A DNA stretch of 64,000 nt, taken from positions 22,735 through 86,734 of the forward strand of contig JAITSU010000002.1 in NCBI GenBank assembly GCA_031287525.1, written 5' to 3'. Made by a program: the position numbers and the translations under genes. Source of the DNA: Zoogloeaceae bacterium. GTDB lineage: Bacteria > Pseudomonadota > Gammaproteobacteria > Burkholderiales > Rhodocyclaceae. Below are positions 8,264 through 17,705 of this stretch, one piece after another (within the stretch, counting starts at the first letter, position 1; every line of letters begins with the position of its first letter). The notes beneath the pieces are model-generated. The model saw only the letters and a list, made by a program, of their open reading frames with translations. It was not told the origin of the DNA and searched no databases.

Positions 8264-8292
8264 ATTGTATGCCGCTTTGCCAGCGAATTCAA
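8264..8292 (-). promoter_or_regulatory. Sigma70-type promoter of the split tRNA-Gly
   Basis: On the minus strand TTGAAT (8287-8292), a 17-base spacer and TACAAT (8264-8269) are followed by a GC-rich discriminator (CGCGCC) typical of stable RNA genes. The tRNA starts about 47 bases downstream. It lies just after the lipoprotein stop codon. Confidence 0.75.
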
Positions 8293-8299
8293 TGGTGGC

Positions 8300-8956
8300 T
8301 TACGGCTTGTTGCCGGGACGGATGGTGCGGGTGCGGGGTAGCGAGCGTTCGATGTTGGCAAGTCCTTCCAGTTGAGTCTGCAATTCGCTGACCTGGCGTT
8401 TGGTCTCGCTCGCCTGTCGCTGGGTTTCCAGCAATTTTTGATATTGCCTTTCCATCTGTGTGTTTTGACGGCGCAGGGTGTTTTCCTGCCGCAGACGTTC
8501 GGTATAGACATCCGCCAGCAGACGGATGATGGGGCGCAGGTAATAGACATCGGCATTGATGGTGTTGGATTTCAGCAAATTTGCCAGCATACCGTTGGCG
8601 CGCGTCAGATCAGGATTGGGTTGGCGGGGATGCCCCAGTACCATCGCCTGACGTATCTGGGTGTCGGGCGCGGAACCGAGTTGGGCGAGCAATCGGCGTT
8701 CGCGCGCCAGGTCGTTGGCGGACATTGTGGATAGCGCCTGATAATAGGCGAGCAGGGCTTCCGGTGTTGAGCTTGATCTGTCCAGATTGACGACGACCGC
8801 GCTGCGGGTATTGTTATCCTTGTTTTTATTCTTGGCTTTTGCCGTGGATGGGCTGTCGGGCGTTGTAACGCAGCCTGCCGCGAGCAGACCGGCAGAGGCG
8901 ACGAGCAGACAGGTTTTGAGCCGCGCTGCCACAGAGGAGAAGAAATCAGTTTTCAT
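8300..8956 (-). CDS. QseG-like outer-membrane lipoprotein
   Basis: Starting at the ATG at 8956, the product is about 218 residues. It has a lipoprotein signal (hydrophobic stretch then LLAAGC, lipid-attached Cys near residue 22), a low-complexity Lys/Asn/Asp linker and a long C-terminal coiled coil (LRRQNTQMERQYQKLLETQR...). Position directly after a GlrK/QseE-like kinase, with an 11-base overlap, matches the qseE-qseG arrangement of Gammaproteobacteria, where QseG modulates the kinase. A longer reading from 8992 only adds residues ahead of the signal peptide. No glrR-type regulator follows; the next element is the split tRNA. Confidence 0.75.
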   Translation of the reverse strand: MKTDFFSSVAARLKTCLLVASAGLLAAGCVTTPDSPSTAKAKNKNKDNNTRSAVVVNLDRSSSTPEALLAYYQALSTMSANDLARERRLLAQLGSAPDTQIRQAMVLGHPRQPNPDLTRANGMLANLLKSNTINADVYYLRPIIRLLADVYTERLRQENTLRRQNTQMERQYQKLLETQRQASETKRQVSELQTQLEGLANIERSLPRTRTIRPGNKP

Positions 8957-10349
8957 GGGGTAAGTCCACGCAGAAACAGGCGCCCGCGCCATTGTTTATG
9001 TATTGTACATTTCCGCCCATGATACACGTCAACTCGCGCACAATGGTCAGTCCGACGCCACTGCCCTGATGCTCATCCGCCGTCTGGAAGGCGCTTTGAT
9101 AGAAGGGGTCGAAAATGTGTTCGGCGTCTTCGGGCGTGATGCCTGTTCCCTGATCCTGACATTCCAGACGCAGCTTGTCTTCGTCACTGGTTGCGGAGAG
9201 GGTGATTTCGCCGTCTTGCGGGCTGAAAGCGATGGCGTTTTGCAGCAGCGCCGCCAATATGGCGCCCACGTTTTCGGTATCCAGCGGCACATGCGCTTCC
9301 GGCGCTTCAATGCGGATTTTGATATTTTTGCTCTGGCTCTGTTCGGATTGGGCATCAACGGCAAGTCGCAGAAATTGCGACAGGGAAACCTGTTGGCGCT
9401 GTTGTCGGCGGGCTTCAAAAACCTGCGTGGTTATGCGCGTCAGTCCATCCAGTTGTTTCATCAGGATGTCGGCATTGTGCCGCAGGATGTCGAGGATGCT
9501 TTCCTGATTTGCTGGCGTCGTGTTTTCGGCAAACAGGGTGCAGGCTTCCCGGACAGCGATGATGGGCATTTTCAGTTCCTGCGAGATATGGCGAAAAACG
9601 GTTTTCCGGTCATTTTCAAGACTGGCGAGGCGCTGACGCAACCATTCCAGTCGCGTCCCCAGACGCTGCATGTCGGCGGGACCATGCACGGAGACCTTGT
9701 TGTCGAGATAACCGCGTCCCATCAGGGTAATCGCCTGCTCCATCTGGCGCAGGGGACGAATCAGCCACCAGCCCAGAATGATGGCGGCCACGGTGGATAC
9801 CACGAGCGCGAACAGGAATTGCAGTTTCAGTCGCACCTGTTTGCCTTCCAGTTCCGTTAACTGGCGTTGGTTGTGGGCATCCGCCCACTGCTGGCAGGTT
9901 TGGCGGATACGATTGTAGAGATCCGTCAGCCTTGAAAATTGTGTCTGCATGATCAGCGGGGTTGATTCCGCGCCGGAATTTTCCAGGTTTGTCACCAGTT
10001 CACGGGTGGCGCTGTGCCATTCTTCCAGCAAAGGGCGCAAGGGAATGTCCTCATAGGCTTCCAGTTGTCGCATCAAATCCGCGGATTGATTCAGGGTGGC
10101 GTCAAAGCTGGCGCGAAAAGCATCCTGGCGTACCAGCAGGTATTGGCGGGCGCTGCGTTCCAGATCGGTGTTGCGTTCGCCGAGTTCCTGCAAGGTGGTG
10201 GTCAGGCGCACAGATTGTTCGTTGCTGTTGCGGCTTTGCGTGACCAGCCATTCCAGCAGTTGCCAGCTTTGTATGACCGTGCCGCCCAACAGAATGAGAA
10301 TCAGGGTAAACCAGATCACCATGACTTGACGGGATGATATCCGAATCAT
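8946..10349 (-). CDS. GlrK/QseE-like membrane sensor histidine kinase, phospho-His replaced by Gln
   Basis: A 467-residue sensor: N-terminal TM (VIWFTLILILLGGTVI), a periplasmic four-helix-type sensor region to about residue 170, a second TM (FLFALVVSTVAAIILGWWLI), HAMP, HisKA and HATPase. The ATP-binding boxes look intact (ALLQNAIAFSP, DQGTGI, GSGVGLTIV). The H box reads HISQELKMP where GlrK/QseE proteins have HISHELKTP: codon CAG (minus strand, about base 9580) replaces the phosphorylated His. It therefore probably cannot autophosphorylate in the normal way, although it could still act as a phosphatase or scaffold. It overlaps the downstream lipoprotein gene. Confidence 0.85.
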   Translation of the reverse strand: MIRISSRQVMVIWFTLILILLGGTVIQSWQLLEWLVTQSRNSNEQSVRLTTTLQELGERNTDLERSARQYLLVRQDAFRASFDATLNQSADLMRQLEAYEDIPLRPLLEEWHSATRELVTNLENSGAESTPLIMQTQFSRLTDLYNRIRQTCQQWADAHNQRQLTELEGKQVRLKLQFLFALVVSTVAAIILGWWLIRPLRQMEQAITLMGRGYLDNKVSVHGPADMQRLGTRLEWLRQRLASLENDRKTVFRHISQELKMPIIAVREACTLFAENTTPANQESILDILRHNADILMKQLDGLTRITTQVFEARRQQRQQVSLSQFLRLAVDAQSEQSQSKNIKIRIEAPEAHVPLDTENVGAILAALLQNAIAFSPQDGEITLSATSDEDKLRLECQDQGTGITPEDAEHIFDPFYQSAFQTADEHQGSGVGLTIVRELTCIMGGNVQYINNGAGACFCVDLPHEN

Positions 10350-10428
10350 GAGTTCTCCTGTTTTTATGAAGTCTGTAAGTATAAACCGTATTTGTCATAC
10401 CGCGATATTTACGCTGTCCATTATATCA

Positions 10429-11358
10429 TCAGTCGCGTAATTCCCGACCCGTCAAGCGGATGAACACATCTTCCAGATTGGCGGCGCGATGCAGATAACG
10501 CAGGTTTTTGCGGGCAAGAATCGCCAGCAGCGCTTGCGCGTCCTGACAGTAAAAAAAGGTGGTTTCGCCGGTTTTTTCCATGCGAACTCCATGCAGTCTG
10601 GCGCTGTCCGCCCGTATTGCGTCGGCGTCTTCCAGCACTTCGATGACCTGCGGCTCGATGTGTTGGGCGATGAGTGCTCTTGGGCTTCCGGCGGCGATTT
10701 TTCGCCCGTTGTCGATGATGATCAACTGGTCGCAGAGGCGTTCGGCTTCGTCCATGAAATGCGTGGTCAGCAGCAGGGTCTTGCCCGCGTTTTTCAAGCT
10801 GTTCAGGCGATCCCAAATCAGGCGGCGGGCTTGCGGGTCAAGACCCGTGGTGGGTTCGTCGAGAAACAGGATGTCTGGGTCATTGACCAGCGCGCGCGCC
10901 AGCGTGAGGCGGCGTTTCATGCCGCCAGAGAGGGTATTGATGCGGGCGTCGCGCTTGTTTTCCAGACTGGAAAATTGCAGCAGCCAGGAGAGGCGCGGTT
11001 CGATGTCGGCTCGCGTCAGCCCGAAATAACGCCCGAACACAAACAGGTTTTCGCTGACGGTAAAATCGGGGTCGAGATTGTCGAATTGCGGCACGACGCC
11101 GACACGCTGACGGGCGGTTTTCGCTTCGGCAGGAATGGGCAGCCCCGCCAGCGTGATGTGTCCGGCATCGGGCGCGGTCAGTCCCAGACAGAGTTTCAGG
11201 GTGGTGGTCTTGCCCGCCCCGTTGGGACCGAGCAACCCGAAACATTGCCCCTTTTCCAGCGCGAAAGAGAGTTGATCCACAACGGGAACTTGCGCGTAAG
11301 TCTTGTGCAAATCCTGTACGGTCAATGGGCGTGGCGGCGCGGCGTCCATCAATGCCAT
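10429..11358 (-). CDS. nodI: NodI-type ABC transporter ATP-binding protein
   Basis: A 309-residue ABC ATPase with Walker [11 protein letters not shown], the signature [15 protein letters not shown], Walker [15 protein letters not shown] and an H-loop His ([12 protein letters not shown]). The C-terminal extension ([15 protein letters not shown]) is typical of the NodI/DrrA exporter subfamily. NodI works with a NodJ permease. The only NodJ-like permease here is at 34523-35293 on the other strand, 23 kb away. The 5' end overlaps the hydrolase gene by 10 bases, so it is co-transcribed with 11349-12301. Confidence 0.85.
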   Translation of the reverse strand: MALMDAAPPRPLTVQDLHKTYAQVPVVDQLSFALEKGQCFGLLGPNGAGKTTTLKLCLGLTAPDAGHITLAGLPIPAEAKTARQRVGVVPQFDNLDPDFTVSENLFVFGRYFGLTRADIEPRLSWLLQFSSLENKRDARINTLSGGMKRRLTLARALVNDPDILFLDEPTTGLDPQARRLIWDRLNSLKNAGKTLLLTTHFMDEAERLCDQLIIIDNGRKIAAGSPRALIAQHIEPQVIEVLEDADAIRADSARLHGVRMEKTGETTFFYCQDAQALLAILARKNLRYLHRAANLEDVFIRLTGRELRD

Positions 11359-11996
11359 GCCCGGATGATGATGTCACGAATCAGGTGCAGTCGCCGGTGG
11401 AAAAAATGGTCTGCGCCGGGAATCACCACGACGGGCAGGTCTTGCGGCGCGGCCCAGGCGAGCACATTGGCAAGCGGCACGGTGCTGTCGGCAGCGCCGT
11501 GAATAAGAATGGTGTCGGCGGGTACGGCTTCGGTATCGTAATGGCGCGTGCCTTCCACGAAACCGGCTGCCGTGCCGACCAGCACCAGCCGTTTTGCAGG
11601 TCGTCCGGCAACTGCCAGACGGCGGGCGAGATGGGTCTGGCAGTAAGCGCCGAAAGAAAAACCGGCGAGCGCCACGGGGAGTTTGTGTTGCGGGTCAAAT
11701 CGCGCATGGGCGAAGTCGAGCGTCGCCATGAGGTCATCGACTTCGCCCACGCCTTCATCGTGTGTGCCTTCGCTGCGACCGACGCCGCGAAAATTGGGGC
11801 GCAGGGCGGCGTAACCCAGATGCAGAAAAGTTTTGGCCAAGGTATGGACGACCTTGTTGGTATTCGCGCCGCCGCCTGCGGGATGCGGATGCGCGACCAG
11901 CGCAATGCCCGTGAGCGGTTGTGGCGGAACTTCCAGGATGACTTCGATATTGCCGACTGCGCCAGCGACATCGACGTTTGTTGCGCTGACGCTCAT
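11349..11996 (-). CDS. Alpha/beta hydrolase (dienelactone hydrolase-like)
   Basis: A 215-residue cytosolic alpha/beta hydrolase. Visible motifs are [15 protein letters not shown] near the oxyanion region, [10 protein letters not shown], the nucleophile elbow GFSFG (Ser near residue 115), HGAADSTVP carrying the acid residue, and a catalytic His in GADHFFHR. This is the short YpfH/'KANL3-Tex30'-like hydrolase form found in many Proteobacteria with unknown substrate. It overlaps nodI by 10 bases and the ferredoxin gene by 4 bases (ATGA type), so the three probably form one operon. Confidence 0.8.
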   Translation of the reverse strand: MSVSATNVDVAGAVGNIEVILEVPPQPLTGIALVAHPHPAGGGANTNKVVHTLAKTFLHLGYAALRPNFRGVGRSEGTHDEGVGEVDDLMATLDFAHARFDPQHKLPVALAGFSFGAYCQTHLARRLAVAGRPAKRLVLVGTAAGFVEGTRHYDTEAVPADTILIHGAADSTVPLANVLAWAAPQDLPVVVIPGADHFFHRRLHLIRDIIIRAWH

Positions 11997-12301
11997 GTCA
12001 CCAACAAACGTTCGACGCGCTCATCCTTGAATAAATGGCGCTGGATGATTTCTTCGAGGTCTTCTTCGTCGATGAAGGTGTACCAGACGGCTTCCGGGTA
12101 AATCACCAGCATCGGTGCCCTGTCGCAGCGACCCAGACAGCCCGCCTTGCTGACGCGGATTCCGGCGGCGTCCGCGCCCAGTTCTTTGGCGCGTTTTTTG
12201 ATGAAGCCAAACAGTTCGTCGCCGCCGCGTGGATTACAACTGGGTTGACCTTCGGGACGTGGATTGGTGCAGATGAAAAGATGTTTTTTGAAGAAGCTCA
12301 T
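11993..12301 (-). CDS. Thioredoxin-fold (2Fe-2S) ferredoxin
   Basis: A 102-residue protein starting FKKHLFICTN, with Cys residues at about positions 11, 22, 55 and 59 (ICTN...SCNPRGG...GCLGRC), the pattern of NuoE-like or 'Shethna' [2Fe-2S] ferredoxins. Known members are small electron carriers; the partner is not evident. First gene of the likely operon with the hydrolase and nodI. Confidence 0.85.
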   Translation of the reverse strand: MSFFKKHLFICTNPRPEGQPSCNPRGGDELFGFIKKRAKELGADAAGIRVSKAGCLGRCDRAPMLVIYPEAVWYTFIDEEDLEEIIQRHLFKDERVERLLVT

Positions 12302-12316
12302 GGTGGGAAAATACCG

Positions 12317-12342
12317 ATAAAAAAACCGACCGTCGCGGTCGG
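12317..12342 (-). terminator. Intrinsic terminator after the FHA gene
   Basis: On the minus strand AACCGACCG pairs with CGGTCGGTT and is followed by a run of T. It lies between the FHA gene end (12362) and the ferredoxin start (12301), so it separates the two operons. Confidence 0.8.
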
Positions 12343-12361
12343 TTGGCGGGTTGAAGGGCGC

Positions 12362-13300
12362 TCAGATATATTCAAATTCCAGCCGCTTCGCGTCCTGATC
12401 GCGGGTGGAAGCGCCCAGAGAGACTACGCCCGTTTCGTGCAGGGGCAGACCGTCTTTACGCAAAAAGACCTCCGGCGCGTTGGTGTGTTTGAGGAAAGTG
12501 CCGTTGGTGCTCATATCCACCAGACAATAATGCCCGCCCCTGCGCTCGATGCGGGCGTGCTGGCGGGAAACGCGGCTGTCGTCAATCACGAAGTCATTGT
12601 GGTGTTCGCGCCCCAGGGTAATGAAGGGCGTTCTTTCATCGAGGATGATTTTTTTGTCGCCATAATGCACGACCAATCGGGTTTGCGCGCCGCTGATACT
12701 CACGGGCGCAACATTTTCGCCCGACGCGAATTCCTGCGACAGCAGCATGGTGGAGGTCAGCGTGACCGGCAGGTCTTCATCGTTTTCGTGCCAGATCAAT
12801 TCCATGATCTGGGCGGCTTCCTTGTCGTTGCCAAGGTTGAGTTGCTGATGCAGGTCGCGTATTTTCAGCCCGACATTGGCGGCGACTTCGAGCAGGGTTT
12901 TCCGGTCACAGAGAATCTGGTTGGGCAGGGAGAGTTCCAGCAGTTTGCCGACGCCCTGCGCGGCTTGCTCTTCGGTGGGCGCTGACAGCAGGGCGAGGCG
13001 GATACTGAGCTTGACCCCGGCGACCGAAGGCACGTCCGCCGAGCGACGCTGCATTTCGATGGCGGCCAGACAGGCTTCTTCGGACGAGGGGAAAATGAAA
13101 CCGATGCGTCCATTGGGAGATGAATCCAGGACACGACCACGGAATCCTTCGCCTGCGCGCTCAATTTTTTTGAGGCAACGGGTGACGGTATGTTCGGATT
13201 CCTGCTCGCCCAGCCGATTGACCAGACGTATACCTCCGACGACTTCGCCGCGAACTATGGTAATCACTGTAATTTCCCAAGATGAGCCAATTAGTTCCAA
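12362..13300 (-). CDS. Protein with degenerate cyclase-like N-terminal domain and C-terminal FHA domain
   Basis: About 312 residues. The C-terminal 100 residues form an FHA domain with the phosphopeptide motifs ITLGREHHNDFVIDD, SRVSRQHARI and STNGTFL. The N-terminal half (ITIVRGEVVGGIRLVNRLGEQ, GRIGFIFPSSEEACLAAIEMQ) resembles the class III nucleotide cyclase fold, but I see no obvious paired metal-binding Asp residues, so activity is doubtful. FHA domains bind phosphothreonine; no Ser/Thr kinase gene is visible here. An alternative GTG start about 11 codons in is possible. It starts 22 bases after ttcA ends and may be co-transcribed. Confidence 0.78.
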   Translation of the reverse strand: MELIGSSWEITVITIVRGEVVGGIRLVNRLGEQESEHTVTRCLKKIERAGEGFRGRVLDSSPNGRIGFIFPSSEEACLAAIEMQRRSADVPSVAGVKLSIRLALLSAPTEEQAAQGVGKLLELSLPNQILCDRKTLLEVAANVGLKIRDLHQQLNLGNDKEAAQIMELIWHENDEDLPVTLTSTMLLSQEFASGENVAPVSISGAQTRLVVHYGDKKIILDERTPFITLGREHHNDFVIDDSRVSRQHARIERRGGHYCLVDMSTNGTFLKHTNAPEVFLRKDGLPLHETGVVSLGASTRDQDAKRLEFEYI

Positions 13301-13322
13301 TCATACCAAAAGTCTGGCAAAT

Positions 13323-14207
13323 TCAATAATCTGCTTGTATTTCAAAACGGACAGGCAGCGGAAAAGAGCCGACGGGCGGTAGTTCCGGCGGATCGAACAA
13401 GGGGTCGCCCTCGTCGCCAATCTGCCCTTCCCGTTTTAACGCGCGGAAATCGAATAGGGCGTTGTCCGCCAGATGTGAAGGCACAACATTTTGCAGCGCG
13501 GTGAATACGGCTTCTGTGCGTCCCGGAAAGCGTCTGTCCCAATCCTGCATCATTTCGCGGATTTTTTGCCGTTGCAGGTTGTTCTGCGAACCGCAGAGAT
13601 TGCAGGGAATGATGGGAAATTCCATACCCTTGGCGTAACGGGCGATGTCGTTTTCGGCGCAATAGGCGAGGGGGCGAATCACGATATGCGCGCCGTCATC
13701 GGTGACGAGCTTGGGCGGCATGGCTTTCAGCTTGCCGCCAAAAAGCAGGTTCAGAAACAGGGTGTGCACCATGTCGTCGCGGTGATGTCCCAGGGCGATT
13801 TTGTTCGCGCCCAGTTCCTTGGCCGTGCGATAAATGATGCCCCGCCGCAGACGCGAGCAGAGCGAACAGGTGGTTTTGCCTTCGGGGATTTTTTCCTTCA
13901 CCACCGAATAGGTATCGGCTTCGACGATGCGGAATTCGACGCCGTTTTGCGTAAACCACGCGGGCAGCGTCTCGGCGGGAAAGCCCGGCTGCTTCTGGTC
14001 GAGATTCATGGCGATCAGCCGGAATTTGACCGGCGCGCGCCGTTGCAGAAGGCGGAGCAGGGAGAGGAGCGTCTGCGAATCCTTGCCGCCGGAAACGCAG
14101 ACCAGTACCGTGTCGCCGTCCGCAATCATGTTGTAATCGGCAATCGCCTTGCCGGTTTTACGCAACAGCCATTTTTCAAGACGTTGCAGGGTTTGGGAAG
14201 CTTGCAC
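13323..14207 (-). CDS. ttcA: tRNA 2-thiocytidine(32) synthetase TtcA
   Basis: A 294-residue PP-loop ATPase with SGGKDS near residue 40, a CSLC motif (about residue 115) and a PCNLCGSQ motif (about 203) that together hold the iron-sulfur cluster. TtcA thiolates C32 in a subset of tRNAs in the cytoplasm. Length and motifs are those of the standard enzyme. The start is the ATG of [14 protein letters not shown]. Confidence 0.95.
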   Translation of the reverse strand: MQASQTLQRLEKWLLRKTGKAIADYNMIADGDTVLVCVSGGKDSQTLLSLLRLLQRRAPVKFRLIAMNLDQKQPGFPAETLPAWFTQNGVEFRIVEADTYSVVKEKIPEGKTTCSLCSRLRRGIIYRTAKELGANKIALGHHRDDMVHTLFLNLLFGGKLKAMPPKLVTDDGAHIVIRPLAYCAENDIARYAKGMEFPIIPCNLCGSQNNLQRQKIREMMQDWDRRFPGRTEAVFTALQNVVPSHLADNALFDFRALKREGQIGDEGDPLFDPPELPPVGSFPLPVRFEIQADY

Positions 14208-14301
14208 GAAAAAATCCGTTCAGGGGGAGAACGCGCATTTTACGGCATCCCTTGCCCGCAAAAGCTAAAATCCCGACCTTGCTTTGCTGGAATGACGCGC
14301 C

Positions 14302-15471
14302 ATGACCCTGCCGCCCCCCGATGCCGAAGCCCTCGCCCATAGCCAACGGCTGCACAAGGAAATTTCCCGCCGGATTGCGGCGGCGGGCGGCTGGCTGTCC
14401 TTTGCCGATTTCATGGCGGCGGCGCTCTACGCGCCCGGTCTGGGTTACTACACGGCGTGGATGCGGAAATTCGGCGCGGGCGGCGATTTCATCACCGCGC
14501 CGGAATTGACGCCGCTGTTTGCCCGCTCGCTCGCGCGTCAGGCGGCGCAAATCATGTCGGCGAGCGCCCCGCGTATTCTGGAAGCGGGCGCGGGTTCCGG
14601 TCGGCTGGCGGCGGATTTGCTGCTCGCGCTGGAAGCGGAGGACGCCTTGCCGGAGTCCTACAGCATTCTGGAAATTTCCACTGACCTGCGCCAGCGTCAG
14701 CGCGCATGGCTGGCGCGACAAGCGCCGCATTTGCTGGATCGGGTCGTCTGGCTGGACGACTTGCCTGCCCGTTTTTCCGGCTTGGCGCTGGGCAATGAAG
14801 TGCTCGACGCCATGCCCGTGCATTGCGTGACCTGGCGGCATGGAGCGATTCTTGAGCGCGGCGTCATTCTGGACGCTGACGGGCAATTCCAGTGGCAACC
14901 CCGCCCCGCTGTCGGCAGGCTCTTGCAAGCAGCAGAAGCGATTGCCGGGGCATGTCCGCTTCCCCCCGACTTTGAGAGTGAAATCGCGTTGGCCGCGCCC
15001 GCATGGGCGGCGGCGTGGGGCGAGCGACTGACGCGGGGCTGTCTGTTGCTGATTGACTACGGTTTTCCACGCCACGAGTTTTATCACCCTGACCGGCAGA
15101 GCGGCACGTTGATGTGCCACTACCGCCATTACGCGCACTCCGACCCGCTGATGCTGACGGGCTTGCAGGACATCACCGCGCACGTCGATTTCACCGCGCT
15201 GATTGAAGCGGCATATCCGGCAGGGCTGGAATTGTTGGGCTACACCCATCAGGCGCAATTTCTGTTGAATTGCGGCGTGCTGGACGACCTCGCGATGATG
15301 GCTGACCAATACGAACCCGCCAGCCCGCTCTACATCAAGGCCACTGCCGCCGTGCAAAAACTCATCGCGCCGCAGGAAATGGGCGAATTGTTCAAGGTCA
15401 TGGCGATGGGTAAAAACATCGACGCGCCCCTCATCGGGTTTGCTCGCGGCGACAAAAGCCATACTTTATGA
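14302..15471 (+). CDS. MidA/NDUFAF7-family SAM-dependent methyltransferase
   Basis: A 389-residue class I methyltransferase of the DUF185/NDUFAF7 family. Visible features are the N-terminal FMAAALYAPGLGYYT motif, SAM-binding ILEAGAGSGRLAADLL near residue 96, and the GNEVLDAMPVH motif near residue 170. The mitochondrial relative methylates an arginine of complex I subunit NDUFS2; the bacterial substrate is not settled. The 3' end overlaps the convergent gene 15466-16467 by 6 bases. Confidence 0.88.
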   Translation: MTLPPPDAEALAHSQRLHKEISRRIAAAGGWLSFADFMAAALYAPGLGYYTAWMRKFGAGGDFITAPELTPLFARSLARQAAQIMSASAPRILEAGAGSGRLAADLLLALEAEDALPESYSILEISTDLRQRQRAWLARQAPHLLDRVVWLDDLPARFSGLALGNEVLDAMPVHCVTWRHGAILERGVILDADGQFQWQPRPAVGRLLQAAEAIAGACPLPPDFESEIALAAPAWAAAWGERLTRGCLLLIDYGFPRHEFYHPDRQSGTLMCHYRHYAHSDPLMLTGLQDITAHVDFTALIEAAYPAGLELLGYTHQAQFLLNCGVLDDLAMMADQYEPASPLYIKATAAVQKLIAPQEMGELFKVMAMGKNIDAPLIGFARGDKSHTL

Positions 15472-16467
15472 AGGACGGCGGGCGATGTGCGGAAAATGGT
15501 GCGGCAAGCCCAGCACCATACGCACGAATTCTTCCAGCAGCGCCGGATTCATGGGCGCGTCGGCGGGCAGGCGGTAGGTGGTGTACCCCAGACGTTCCAG
15601 ATTGCGGGCGTGTACCAGTAACGCGCCTGCCTCATAATCCGGCTCCCAGCGCACACTGACCCGGACTTCGGGCTGAATGGTGATGCGTACCGATTCCAGA
15701 AGCTTGTGCTCGTCGCGGGTTTCCTGTACCTGCATGTTCAGGTTGAAGTCGAAAAGACGTTGCCGGAAAGCTTCCGCCATACGCGCGTCGCGTTCGAGCA
15801 CAATGGGCGGTTCATGGCTGGTCAGGCGATAGCTCAACGTCACGATTTCCATGAATGCCTGGTCACTCTTGGAAGACGTGCGGTAATCCGCATAACCCTG
15901 ATGCCAGGCGAGCGCGCGCAGCGACTTGTCGCCGGAGAGCACATAGTCGCGGGGAATGTCCGGTTGCACCACGTTCAATTGCTGCACCATGTCGTGCAGA
16001 TAGGCAAAGGCCTGCCGCAGCGAACGATCCAGTCGCGCCGCCTGCTCGTAACGCAGACGGGCGCGGGCGTCCCGCTGTTCGAGCAGACTTTGCGCCTGTT
16101 CGCGCAATTGCCCAAGCGTACCGCCGAAAAGCGGCGTTTGCGCGACGCCGGGGTGGGCGCGTCGCTCACCGATATAATCCGTAACCCGTGGTCGTGGCGC
16201 TTCGCCTTCTGCCAACAGGTCGGGAAACTGCAAGCCGCGATCATCCGATGCCAGTCCCCCGGCGCGTGAACGCGCTTCGTCGGCGAATGCCGCCCGCGCA
16301 ATGGCTTCCAGATCGTCCACCTCTTCCAGAAAAAACTCATCTTCCGATGGGGGGGCGGAGTCGGGGGCGGGCGGCAAATTCAGACTGTCCGCATTTTTCA
16401 GCAACACACAATCTTCTCCTGATTGCGGGTTGGCTGCGGAGGACAGTGGCAAGTTTTGTTCGGACAT
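15466..16467 (-). CDS. Conserved hypothetical protein
   Basis: A 333-residue soluble protein I do not recognise. The first 130 residues are acidic and low in complexity (many Asp, Glu, Pro). A helical segment follows (LGQLREQAQSLLEQRDARARLRYEQAARLDRSLRQAFAYL), then a folded alpha/beta C-terminal half with no known catalytic motif. No signal peptide or membrane segment is seen. It probably forms its own transcript, convergent with the MidA gene. Confidence 0.7.
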   Translation of the reverse strand: MSEQNLPLSSAANPQSGEDCVLLKNADSLNLPPAPDSAPPSEDEFFLEEVDDLEAIARAAFADEARSRAGGLASDDRGLQFPDLLAEGEAPRPRVTDYIGERRAHPGVAQTPLFGGTLGQLREQAQSLLEQRDARARLRYEQAARLDRSLRQAFAYLHDMVQQLNVVQPDIPRDYVLSGDKSLRALAWHQGYADYRTSSKSDQAFMEIVTLSYRLTSHEPPIVLERDARMAEAFRQRLFDFNLNMQVQETRDEHKLLESVRITIQPEVRVSVRWEPDYEAGALLVHARNLERLGYTTYRLPADAPMNPALLEEFVRMVLGLPHHFPHIARRPS

Positions 16468-16544
16468 GGCGGAGCATCTCGGCGAGCGTCGGAAAGAAGC
16501 CTATACTTTAGCCATCGGGCGGTATAAAAGAAAGAGCGATCATC

Positions 16545-16745
16545 ATGGACATCCATAATACAAACATCGGCAGTCTGGCGACCCAGGCTGGACAGACGGG
16601 GCAGACGGGGGATGTGGTCAATATCAGTGTGCTCAAAAAAGCCATCGACATGCAGGCGGAAGCCGCCGCGCAGTTGATTGAGGCGCTACCGCAAGTAACG
16701 GGCAACCCGCCCAATCTGGGTCAGAACGTCGACCAGCGCGCTTGA
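16545..16745 (+). CDS. YjfB-like small putative motility protein
   Basis: A 66-residue protein with the YjfB-family pattern: a short N-terminal tail, VVNISVLKKAIDMQAEAAAQLIEALPQ and a Gly/Asn/Pro-rich end (LGQNVDQRA). Members are often linked to flagellar or motility genes, but the biochemical role is unknown. No flagellar gene lies in this window. It diverges from 15466-16467. Confidence 0.75.
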   Translation: MDIHNTNIGSLATQAGQTGQTGDVVNISVLKKAIDMQAEAAAQLIEALPQVTGNPPNLGQNVDQRA

Positions 16746-16804
16746 TTGATATTGCGTTGGCTTGATTGGCATTGCGTTGTATGGGTTTGCAGAGGCCGTT
16801 GTTT

Positions 16805-16832
16805 GTAGGGGCTGTTCGCGAACAGCCCCTGC
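16805..16832. repeat. GTAGGGGC-type intergenic palindrome
   Basis: A perfect inverted repeat, GGGGCTGTTCG / CGAACAGCCCC, introduced by GTA. It belongs to the same family as copies at 20067, 20181, 20226, 37349, 52823 and 56491. No T tract, so it is not an obvious terminator. Confidence 0.8.
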
Positions 16833-16856
16833 GATTGACCATTGACCGCCACAACA

Positions 16857-17705
16857 TCAATCCAGGGTTTCATCCAGCCAGCCTTTCAGCAATTCAGCCA
16901 CCTGCGTCCAGTCCTTTTCGTGCGTCACGGCGTGACCCATGCCTTTGAAAATGTGGGTTTCCACGCTGTAAGTGCGCGCCGTGGCTTCTACCAGAAAAGC
17001 GGGGACCAACACATCTTTTTCCGCGCCGATGACGAGTAGCGGCGGGCGCAGCATGGCGGGCAGCAGGGGCAGGTTGAAGACACTGCTCATGTCCCAGAGC
17101 GCCCGTTGTGATTCAAGCTGCATATGGCTGCGGAAATGTTCCAGCAGCGTGTTGTGCGTCGGCTGCGCGAAAAGCGCCTCGCGCACGGTGGAAAGCCGCA
17201 CATCCTCGCCACTCAACAGCTTGTTGAGATCCATCAACAGCCCCGGTCGTTGCGCGAGCAGGTTGAATTGCGAGAGCAGCAAGCCTTGCGGCGGCACGGC
17301 GCAGAGCAACGCCGCCGCCGGAGCGCGATGGCTTTCGAGATATTTCTGGATCACGAACCCCCCCATCGAATGCCCGATCAGCGCGGGCGGACGGGTATGT
17401 TGACCGGACAGCCAGGCAACGGCGGCTTCGGTATCTTCCACATAATCGTTAATCGAGAGCGCGTCCAGATGGTCGCCGCCTTCGCTGGCGCCGTGTCCGC
17501 GCAGCGAAAGGGCGTAGCCGCAATAACCCTGACGCGCGAACCAGGGCAGAAAATTGTCCGTCCACATCCACGCTCCCGCGAACGCGCCGTGCAAAAACAA
17601 GAGCGGCGTGGGATGTGGCGTGACGCCTTCCGGCGGCAGGGTAAAGAGAATTTCGCGCCCGGCGTGTGGGTGCGCGTGTAGCGGGATGTCGGTTTGTTCG
17701 GTCAT
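16857..17705 (-). CDS. Alpha/beta hydrolase (lysophospholipase/MhpC-like)
   Basis: A 282-residue hydrolase with LFLHGAFAGAWMW (oxyanion region), nucleophile elbow GHSMGG near residue 114, an Asp in IGAEKDVLVP and the catalytic His in GMGHAVTHEKDW. Cytosolic, substrate unknown. Its start overlaps the cca stop by 4 bases (ATGA), so it is translationally coupled to cca. Confidence 0.85.
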   Translation of the reverse strand: MTEQTDIPLHAHPHAGREILFTLPPEGVTPHPTPLLFLHGAFAGAWMWTDNFLPWFARQGYCGYALSLRGHGASEGGDHLDALSINDYVEDTEAAVAWLSGQHTRPPALIGHSMGGFVIQKYLESHRAPAAALLCAVPPQGLLLSQFNLLAQRPGLLMDLNKLLSGEDVRLSTVREALFAQPTHNTLLEHFRSHMQLESQRALWDMSSVFNLPLLPAMLRPPLLVIGAEKDVLVPAFLVEATARTYSVETHIFKGMGHAVTHEKDWTQVAELLKGWLDETLD

